64,000 bases of DNA from Spirochaetales bacterium Spiro_02 (GTDB lineage Bacteria; Spirochaetota; Spirochaetia; Sphaerochaetales; Sphaerochaetaceae): NCBI GenBank assembly GCA_001604275.1, contig LVBD01000041.1, positions 1 through 64,000 on the forward strand, in the 5' to 3' direction. Shown one piece after another: positions 20,365 through 25,873 of this stretch (within the stretch, counting starts at the first letter, position 1; each line of letters opens with the position of its first letter). The notes under the pieces were generated by a model. That model did not search any database and was not told the origin of the DNA. It saw nothing but the letters and a program-made list of their open reading frames with translations. Made by a program: the position numbers and the translations under genes.

Positions 20365-21417
20365 CTACATTTCTTCCAAGGCGGAGAACAACGCATCTTC
20401 AGCATCCTCCGAGGTCACCTCGGCGACCAGTTGCCCATGTTTGTACAAGAAAACCTTCCGTCCGATTCCGGTAATAGCGAGATCGGCGTGGGCTGCCTCC
20501 CCCGGACCGTTTACCTGGCAGCCCATGATCGCCACTGTCAGAGGCTTATCGATCTGCAGGAGCCGCTTCTCGACCCGAGCGAGCATTCCCTGGGAATCGA
20601 AACTATGCCGACCGCATCTCGGACAGCTGACGATACGAATCCCTCCGGTCTTCAGGTGCAGGGTGCGCAGCAGCTCACAAGAGGCCTGCACTTCCATCGC
20701 GATATCCCCTGTAATCGAAATTCTGATTGTGTCGCCGATACCCCGCTCCAGCAGCCGACCGAGCGTCCACGTGCTCCTGACGACGGAGGTGACCACTCCC
20801 CCCGCTTCCGTGACGCCGAGATGAATCGGATAATCGCATCGGTCGGCGAGGAGCAGATTCGCCTTGTACGTCGTATCGCAATCGGAAGCCTTCAAGGAGA
20901 TCACCGTATCGGAGAAGCCCAATGCTTCGAACCATGACGCATACTCCAAAGCGGTATCCACCATGAGATTGACAGGGTCCTTCCCTTCCCGGGATTTCGG
21001 CAACGATCCGCTGTTCAATCCGATGCGGATCGCAGCTCCATGATCCTGGGCGCTTCTCACAACTTCGTCGACCTTCCATTTCGCTCCGATATTTCCCGGA
21101 TTGATTCTGATTTTCTGTGCCCCGCAATCCAGCGCCGCCAACGCCATACGATAGTCGAAGTGGATATCGGCGATGACCGGCATGGGACTTCTTTCGCAAA
21201 TCAGGGAGAACACGGCATGATCGTCGTCCGACGGATACGAAAACCTAATGATATCGCAGCCCATTGCTTTCAATGCGCTCAGTTCCCGCAACAATTCCTC
21301 GACCGCAGCGATATCTCCTGCTACTGGCATTGCCCGATCCCACATCGTCTGTACCAGGACCGGAGATCCGGCGCCCACCATCCTGTCGCCGATTTTCACT
21401 TGTCTGGATCTGCGCAT
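20365..21417 (-). CDS. ispG: 4-hydroxy-3-methylbut-2-enyl diphosphate synthase IspG
   Basis: The 350-residue enzyme catalyses the penultimate step of the MEP isoprenoid pathway using a [4Fe-4S] cluster. The TIM-barrel part shows IADIHFDYRMAL and IRINPGNIG; the C-terminal reductase-like part has cluster cysteines in SCPRCGRH and MGCQVNGPGEA. The ATG at 21417 follows AAGGAG with a 7-base gap, so it is preferred over 21441. It heads a probable seven-gene operon. Presence of IspG implies the MEP route supplies the dimethylallyl diphosphate used by tRNA prenylation. Confidence 0.95.
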   Translation of the reverse strand: MRRSRQVKIGDRMVGAGSPVLVQTMWDRAMPVAGDIAAVEELLRELSALKAMGCDIIRFSYPSDDDHAVFSLICERSPMPVIADIHFDYRMALAALDCGAQKIRINPGNIGAKWKVDEVVRSAQDHGAAIRIGLNSGSLPKSREGKDPVNLMVDTALEYASWFEALGFSDTVISLKASDCDTTYKANLLLADRCDYPIHLGVTEAGGVVTSVVRSTWTLGRLLERGIGDTIRISITGDIAMEVQASCELLRTLHLKTGGIRIVSCPRCGRHSFDSQGMLARVEKRLLQIDKPLTVAIMGCQVNGPGEAAHADLAITGIGRKVFLYKHGQLVAEVTSEDAEDALFSALEEM

Positions 21418-21485
21418 AGATATTTCTCCTTCGTTTCCCATCGCGACTAAGATGTCCGCCGCATCCGTCGTCTCTCCGCCCCGCC

Positions 21486-21514
21486 ACTATACTACAATGC
21501 GGGATAAATGGAAA
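21486..21514 (-). promoter_or_regulatory. Promoter of the ispG operon
   Basis: On the minus strand TTTCCA (21509-21514), 17 bases, TATAGT (21486-21491). The -10 is good, the -35 weak. It lies about 70 bases before the ispG ATG. Confidence 0.55.
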
Positions 21515-21639
21515 GTGCATAGTAAACATATGTTAAGCGGAATTTTGTTTTTTCTAGATAATTCAGTCCCTGCAAATGCAGTACATGTTTCTTTTTTCCT
21601 CGATAATCTGAAACAATGCCTGTGCTACAGGAGTTCCGA

Positions 21640-22557
21640 ATGTACCCTATACATGATCTTGACGACTACTTGCGGCGCCGTGCTGAGATTGGACGACTCT
21701 TCGATTTCTATCGGCTTGTGGATCCGGAAACACATCTGATCTATGATTTCAAACATGGAGAACTCATTCAGGCTGACGATCCCAGTTGCCATGCCATCTG
21801 GCAACGGGATGAGCCGTGCAAGAACTGCACATCCTTGCGTGCGAAAATTGAGAACCGGACGATCGTCAAACTAGAGTGCAACGCATATCACTTTTTTCTC
21901 ATCTATTCACTTCCTATCGACATTTTCGACAAATCATTCGTGATGGAATTGATCAAGGACGTCGACGACAGCCTGATGGTCAACGCGGGATGCGCCCCGG
22001 ATAATACGAACATCATGAACCTCGTCAGCGAAATGAACATTGCAATCCTCACCGATCCGTTCACCGGACTGTTCAACAAGAAGTTTTTTCTCACCGATGT
22101 TCCCGCGACAATCGGACAATCGCGGAAAAACGGATCGCCGTACTGCGGAGCGGTATTCGACATAGATAGATTCAAGCATGTGAACGACTCGTTCGGACAC
22201 TTGATCGGAGACACAGTCATCATGTTCATCGCCGAACTGTTCAAAGAGACGGAGAAGACCGCTCCGATAAAAGCCTTCCGCATAGGCGGAGACGAATTCT
22301 ATATCGGTTTCAGCGGCCTGCATTTTCTCGAAGCGGAACGTATCTGTAATTCAATACGAGAGAGGGTCGCAAACCATCGATTCGGTTCAGGCGGCGACCA
22401 GAGCTTCTCCGTAACGATCAGCTATGGTCTGGAAGAATATGACTTTGCTTCGGCGCCGTCGATCCGATCCTATCTGGATGAAATCGACAAAAAGATGTAC
22501 GAAGCGAAGAACCAGTTCTGGAAACATCATGGCATAGGACCAACTTCCGACTTCTGA
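21640..22557 (+). CDS. Diguanylate cyclase (GGDEF) with N-terminal sensory region
   Basis: The product of 305 residues has a C-terminal GGDEF domain: FDIDRFKHVNDSFGH (metal and guanine contacts) and an intact FRIGGDEFYIGF at about 213-224, so synthesis of c-di-GMP from GTP is expected. No RxxD inhibitory site is visible five residues before GGDEF. The N-terminal 115 residues form a PAS-like region with a CKNC pair near residue 63, which could hold a metal or a disulfide. No membrane helices. ATG 21640 follows AGGAG at 21629-21633; the upstream ATG at 21616 lacks one. It is monocistronic. Confidence 0.85.
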   Translation: MYPIHDLDDYLRRRAEIGRLFDFYRLVDPETHLIYDFKHGELIQADDPSCHAIWQRDEPCKNCTSLRAKIENRTIVKLECNAYHFFLIYSLPIDIFDKSFVMELIKDVDDSLMVNAGCAPDNTNIMNLVSEMNIAILTDPFTGLFNKKFFLTDVPATIGQSRKNGSPYCGAVFDIDRFKHVNDSFGHLIGDTVIMFIAELFKETEKTAPIKAFRIGGDEFYIGFSGLHFLEAERICNSIRERVANHRFGSGGDQSFSVTISYGLEEYDFASAPSIRSYLDEIDKKMYEAKNQFWKHHGIGPTSDF

Positions 22558-22634
22558 ATCCCCATCAAACGACGGCAACTCACAGAACCGCCCCGAACCT
22601 GAAAACGACCTATAGTCCAGTCCAAGCCTTCTGC

Positions 22635-22671
22635 AAAAAAAAGTGCCTCCGGGCTGTCTGGACCCGGAGGC
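22635..22671 (-). terminator. Terminator of the flavodoxin/DUF3793 unit
   Basis: GCCTCCGGG pairs with CCCGGAGGC around a 9-base loop; on the minus strand a T8 run (22635-22642) follows almost directly. It lies 60 bases after the flavodoxin stop. Confidence 0.9.
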
Positions 22672-22730
22672 GTGTGCGTTCATTTTTTGGAGTGTTTGTC
22701 TTTACAGATATTAGCAATGGACAATTGTCA

Positions 22731-23165
22731 TCAGAATACCGCCACCCCCTTTCCAAGTTCCTGACAGGCTACCAATGCGGGCGCATCGGGCATTTCCTGA
22801 CAGATCAGACCTTGGTCGTCGTATAGTACAGCGCCATCGGAGACGCACCTGGAGACCCAATCGCGCATCCATGCGCCGTCTCCCCAGCCGTATGAACCGA
22901 ACAACGCAAGCTTCCGACCCTTCAGAGAAGGTTCAAGAGCGGTGAAGAACGGTTCGAAATCTGCTTCCTCAAGGACCTCGTCACCCATTGCGGGACAACC
23001 GAGGACAAGGACATCGCCCTCCAAAGCCTGAGCAGTACTTGCTTCAGTCACCGGCAGCAACTTTACGGACGCACCGGCTTCCTTCGCACCATCCATGATG
23101 GCTTCGGCCATAGCCTGGGTGTTGCCAGTCAGACTATGATAAACGATGACGACTGTATTCATCAT
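22731..23165 (-). CDS. Flavodoxin, short-chain
   Basis: The 144-residue protein opens VVIVYHSLTGNTQAMAEAI, with the canonical FMN-phosphate loop S-L-T-G-N-T. The regions LGCPAMGDEVLEEADFEPF and LFGSYGWGDGAWMRDW provide the two isoalloxazine loops. Flavodoxins replace ferredoxin as low-potential carriers, often under iron shortage. It lies 29 bases downstream of a DUF3793 gene and the pair is preceded by a promoter overlapped by an 18-bp palindrome. Two adjacent ATG codons (23165, 23162) are both possible starts. Confidence 0.95.
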   Translation of the reverse strand: MMNTVVIVYHSLTGNTQAMAEAIMDGAKEAGASVKLLPVTEASTAQALEGDVLVLGCPAMGDEVLEEADFEPFFTALEPSLKGRKLALFGSYGWGDGAWMRDWVSRCVSDGAVLYDDQGLICQEMPDAPALVACQELGKGVAVF

Positions 23166-23194
23166 GCATCTCCTCTCTCATAACAAGATATGTA

Positions 23195-23758
23195 TCAAGC
23201 TATCTCCTTCAATATCTCTTCAAAGGAGAGTCCCGATTCAATCAAACCTCGGACCCGTAGGCGACAGCGGTCATACCAATCGAATAGCTTCACCGCCTCC
23301 TTCTCGTCCGAATACACTTTCCAATACCGGCAGAGCTTATAGCCCTTTCCACCACGCCTTTCAAATTCCAGCACGTCCTGTAGCGGATAGCCGAGGAACA
23401 CGCCGATCTCATGGGGAACGGTCATAGTCTTCCTGTATCGTTCCAACAACGCATCTACCATCGAATCCATTCCCGATGCAACGTCATATCCCTTGCCGAC
23501 GAGAAAACCAAGCACGCCTGGAGCTCCCAGAAAGGCTGCGAGCATCCAACGATGATAGATGAACAAGGTCACATGATGCTCGCATCGGCATACTTCTCGT
23601 AGCACACATCCCTGCCGCAACAGTTTTCGTCGTAGCGCATCCAATGCGTCGTCAACAGAATCCCGATCATATTCGCAACACGAAATGATCGAAGCAGGTT
23701 TCGCCTTGCCGAGCACCGTTGCGCAATGGACAAGAATCAGTTTTTCAAGCCTGTGCAT
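23195..23758 (-). CDS. DUF3793 family protein
   Basis: The 187-residue protein matches the DUF3793 pattern from memory: an N-terminal domain with HCATVLGKAKPASIISC, a C-x-C pair (CRCEHH) and a conserved C-terminal block VPHEIGVFLGYPLQDVLEFERRGGK then YWKVYSDE. The biochemical role is not known; in many anaerobes the gene stands next to flavodoxin or iron-transport genes, which fits the flavodoxin directly downstream here. Cys-rich (seven Cys), no signal peptide, presumably cytoplasmic. It is the first gene after the promoter with the palindromic site. Confidence 0.85.
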   Translation of the reverse strand: MHRLEKLILVHCATVLGKAKPASIISCCEYDRDSVDDALDALRRKLLRQGCVLREVCRCEHHVTLFIYHRWMLAAFLGAPGVLGFLVGKGYDVASGMDSMVDALLERYRKTMTVPHEIGVFLGYPLQDVLEFERRGGKGYKLCRYWKVYSDEKEAVKLFDWYDRCRLRVRGLIESGLSFEEILKEIA

Positions 23759-23783
23759 ACAAATGACCCTACATGCAAAAATT

Positions 23784-23801
23784 TGTTAGTAATATCTAAC
23801 A
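23784..23801. promoter_or_regulatory. Operator-like palindrome upstream of DUF3793
   Basis: TGTTAG-TAATAT-CTAACA has perfect 6-base arms. It lies just downstream of the -10 element of the minus-strand promoter and would cover the transcription start, as expected for a repressor site. A copy with the same arms lies upstream of the ferredoxin gene (58956) and a weaker one at 23985. Confidence 0.7.
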
Positions 23802-23806
23802 CATTT

Positions 23807-23836
23807 ATAATATCCCAACCCTTCCTACTGCGTCAA
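23807..23836 (-). promoter_or_regulatory. Promoter of DUF3793-flavodoxin
   Basis: On the minus strand TTGACG (23831-23836), 18 bases, TATTAT (23807-23812). The predicted start falls near 23800, inside the palindrome. Confidence 0.75.
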
Positions 23837-24123
23837 TAGGAATTGAAAATTATTAATGAAAAAATTGGACTAATAGCATATATATTATTGTAATATCAAT
23901 AAATACTGTGAAAAATTTATACAAATCAGAAACTAGGCGCACCAGAGAACCACGAGCTATTTCCTGTGATTTGGTTTGATATTTTGTTAGTTTATATTAA
24001 CAATAAACAAATCCTAAGAATACTCACAAACCATCAAAGGGAACCATCGACAGTACGTACGCACGGCAGTTCATATCATTTTTACGATTTTATATCGTTT
24101 TTTATAGTTTTTTTCAATTTAAA
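23837..24123. other. AT-rich intergenic region upstream of the small RNA
   Basis: No coding frame is convincing on either strand. It holds a possible extra plus-strand promoter (TTGGAC 23865-23870, 18 bases, TGTAAT 23889-23894), a second, weaker palindrome TGTTAG-TTTATA-TTAACA at 23985-24002, and, from 24077 to 24123, T-tracts spaced about one helical turn apart that look like an UP element for the promoter at 24124. Base composition is much more AT-rich than the flanking genes. Confidence 0.6.
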
Positions 24124-24152
24124 TTGACCGTTCGTGCATTTGGCCCTATAGT
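24124..24152 (+). promoter_or_regulatory. Strong promoter of the tandem anticodon-loop RNA
   Basis: TTGACC (24124-24129), exactly 17 bases, TATAGT (24147-24152), preceded by phased T-tracts (T5, T4, T6, T7) resembling the UP elements of stable-RNA promoters. The predicted start is at 24158-24160, immediately before the first hairpin. Confidence 0.85.
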
Positions 24153-24157
24153 GTAAT

Positions 24158-24302
24158 TACGTTGGTTGGGCTGGAAATCAGAATCCGACTCCGACACATG
24201 GTTGCAAACCGTGTTGAATGCGTCGGCTGAAAATCGGCGGATACTTCTGGACTGTAAATCTAGAAGAAGAAACGCTTCGACTCCAAATCGGGGCGTTTTT
24301 TT
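24158..24302 (+). ncRNA. Small RNA made of five tandem anticodon stem-loop mimics
   Basis: Five hairpins in a row each carry a 7-base loop of tRNA anticodon form. (1) loop 24171-24177 CTGGAAA, anticodon GGA (Ser), inner stem 4 of 5 pairs with a G-A mismatch, outer stem 24161-24165/24185-24189. (2) loop 24202-24208 TTGCAAA, GCA (Cys), 6-bp stem. (3) loop 24227-24233 CTGAAAA, GAA (Phe), 6-bp stem. (4) loop 24252-24258 CTGTAAA, GUA (Tyr), 8-bp stem. (5) loop 24281-24287 CTCCAAA, CCA (Trp), 11-bp stem ending in T7. Every loop has U33, A36, A37 and A38, and every stem a G30-C40 pair. No acceptor, D or T arm exists, so this is not a tRNA array. It has its own promoter and terminator and encodes no likely peptide. 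Function is unknown; a decoy or sensor for enzymes that read anticodon loops is inferred. An alternative fold pairs 24191-24195 with 24222-24226 and competes with hairpin 3. Confidence 0.85.
24270..24302 (+). terminator. Intrinsic terminator formed by the fifth (Trp-like) hairpin
   Basis: AAACGC plus the 5-bp anticodon-like stem TTCGA pair with TCGGG plus GCGTTT, giving 11 pairs (two G-U) around CTCCAAA, followed directly by a T-run to 24302. The terminator loop is thus itself a Trp anticodon loop. Confidence 0.85.
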
Positions 24303-24358
24303 ATGGCTCAGTGCAAAATTTTAGAAAAAAAGAAATGTGTGTTAAGCCGACAGACATG

Positions 24359-25288
24359 TCACCGTTGCGGCAACTCGGGGAATTGGTAAGAAACAGTCAT
24401 GGACATGTTCTTCCGCATATGCACGATATCCCGATCATCAAGCCGACCAATTTGCAACGGAGAATCCACGTCATGGATTTTCGTGACAGTCCTGGCGTTC
24501 GCATAGCAATATGAACAGTTGTACGGGCAGGTTCCGTAGGTGCCGATGTCGACGCTCGGCAAGCACCCGCAGCAGTTCCGCTGGCATGTATCCTTTTTCC
24601 TCTGAAAGATCTTTCCAGAAATGCGAGCAAGTAACCCTGAATCGATACAGGCTCCATGTTCGATTCCGAAACGCGACAGGTCGGCGGACTCCGCACAGGT
24701 TCTGACGGAAAACCCCCGTCTTTTCGCAATGTCGGAAAATGACTGCGCCAGATCAAGACACTCCCCCACAGTGGGTTCGCGAATGCCCAAACGCTTGCGA
24801 ACCCGTTCCAGATGCCGATACATATCGAAGAAACTGATCATGCAAACATCCGCATACCCTTCCAACGCCGTACACAACTTCGCGAACATCCGCTTGTGGT
24901 ATCCGACGGACAAGTCGTCGGTCATCAATATCGGGTCGTATCGCCACACCACTCGAACGGGACCGCACAGCAGTGACAGATCCCGGAACGACTCGATCCG
25001 CTCCTCCAATGGGGGAACTCCGGGTTCAATGGAAGCCGGATACCCCGTCAGCGTATATTGGAAACAGTATGCATAGCGATCAAAAGCGCTGAGGCATGGA
25101 ATGAACGGACGCGGATTTTTCGTCCAGAACACGATGGCATCGACGGAGGACGGGGACAAATCCACGCGCGAGACATCATGATATGAATACGGATTCCTTA
25201 CCAGAACATACTGTTCCTCGAATCTTTTCGCCAGCCACTTCGGGTATATTGCCGGCAAATCACACCGTCTGCTCGCACTAATGATCAT
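24359..25288 (-). CDS. DUF1848 family protein (radical-SAM-like)
   Basis: The 309-residue protein begins MIISASRRCDLPA, continues with VFWTKNPRPFIPCL and YTLTGYP, and ends with a cysteine cluster CQRNCCGCLPSVDIG..GTCPYNCSYCYAN (residues about 236-266). These are the marks of DUF1848, which I recall as a relative of radical SAM proteins with the cluster near the C terminus. A [4Fe-4S] cluster is therefore likely; substrate unknown. It converges on the tandem anticodon-loop RNA, their 3' ends being 56 bases apart. It has its own promoter just after the V-ATPase terminator. Confidence 0.85.
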   Translation of the reverse strand: MIISASRRCDLPAIYPKWLAKRFEEQYVLVRNPYSYHDVSRVDLSPSSVDAIVFWTKNPRPFIPCLSAFDRYAYCFQYTLTGYPASIEPGVPPLEERIESFRDLSLLCGPVRVVWRYDPILMTDDLSVGYHKRMFAKLCTALEGYADVCMISFFDMYRHLERVRKRLGIREPTVGECLDLAQSFSDIAKRRGFSVRTCAESADLSRFGIEHGACIDSGLLARISGKIFQRKKDTCQRNCCGCLPSVDIGTYGTCPYNCSYCYANARTVTKIHDVDSPLQIGRLDDRDIVHMRKNMSMTVSYQFPELPQR

Positions 25289-25298
25289 AACACCTCAC

Positions 25299-25327
25299 AC
25301 CATACCCGCCGCATCGATCTTTCGCAA
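25299..25327 (-). promoter_or_regulatory. Promoter of the DUF1848 gene
   Basis: On the minus strand TTGCGA (25322-25327), 17 bases, TATGGT (25299-25304), ten bases before the ATG. The short leader still contains GAGGTG. Confidence 0.65.
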
Positions 25328-25337
25328 GTCGATTTGC

Positions 25338-25372
25338 AAAAAAGGCGATGGATCGAAAACGATCCATCGCCT
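25338..25372 (-). terminator. Terminator of the V-ATPase operon
   Basis: AGGCGATGGATCG pairs perfectly with CGATCCATCGCCT around AAAA, and T6 follows on the minus strand. It lies about 30 bases after the atpK stop. Confidence 0.93.
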
Positions 25373-25403
25373 TGACTATCGCTGTTGGCCGGAAACGTAA
25401 TGA

Positions 25404-25841
25404 CTACTGGAGCAACAGCAAGCAGAAAACCAAGGTAAAAAGAGCAACGGTTTCGATGATACCGATGACGATGAAATAGTTCGCCGTCCCTTTTCCTGTC
25501 TCTGCAAGCGCATCGCAAGCGCTGGCGGAACATCTGCCCTGCATCCATGCGGAAAGACCGATCGCCAACCCACCGAACACGCCGCTACCGAGGGCGAGCA
25601 TGCCCGAAGCACCGGAAGCGACCGCACTGCGGATGAAATTCATCAGCAGGAACCCATAGATCGTCTGGGTAAGCGGAGCACCGGCGAATGCGACCATGAT
25701 GAACGGAGCGGGCTTCCCGTTCGCATAGCACTTCTTCCACGCACCGACAGCAGCCTGAGAAGCGGCGCCGGCGCCAAGCCCGGACCCCAGAGCGGACAGA
25801 CACAGTGCACAAGCCATTCCGATGTACGCAATACTATTCAT
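25404..25841 (-). CDS. atpK: V-type ATP synthase subunit K (proteolipid)
   Basis: The 145-residue protein has four transmembrane helices in two repeated hairpins and forms the membrane rotor ring. Glu130 in VIGIIETVALF is the ion-carrying carboxylate of the second hairpin. Thr58 and Gln59 (PLTQTIYGF) and Gln101 (SAWMQGR) occupy the places of T64, Q65 and Q110 of the Na+-binding NtpK of Enterococcus hirae (residue numbers from memory), so Na+ coupling is plausible. The first hairpin lacks a carboxylate, as usual for a duplicated K subunit. It is the last gene of the operon. Confidence 0.93.
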   Translation of the reverse strand: MNSIAYIGMACALCLSALGSGLGAGAASQAAVGAWKKCYANGKPAPFIMVAFAGAPLTQTIYGFLLMNFIRSAVASGASGMLALGSGVFGGLAIGLSAWMQGRCSASACDALAETGKGTANYFIVIGIIETVALFTLVFCLLLLQ

Positions 25842-25873
25842 TTTCTACTCCTTAGTTGTCTTGACCAACAACG

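Noticed and set aside
24158-24302. A tRNA gene or tRNA cluster
   Set aside because: Anticodon-type hairpins are present but there are no acceptor stems, D or T arms or CCA ends, and the spacing between loops (23-31 bases) is too short for tRNAs.
24124-24302. T-box or other leader riboswitch
   Set aside because: No gene follows on the plus strand, there is no T-box sequence, and the loops mimic anticodons rather than codons.
24218-24514. 98-codon open frame over the anticodon-mimic RNA
   Set aside because: It runs through three of the hairpins, the terminator and antisense to DUF1848, has no ribosome binding site, and its composition is unlike the neighbouring genes.
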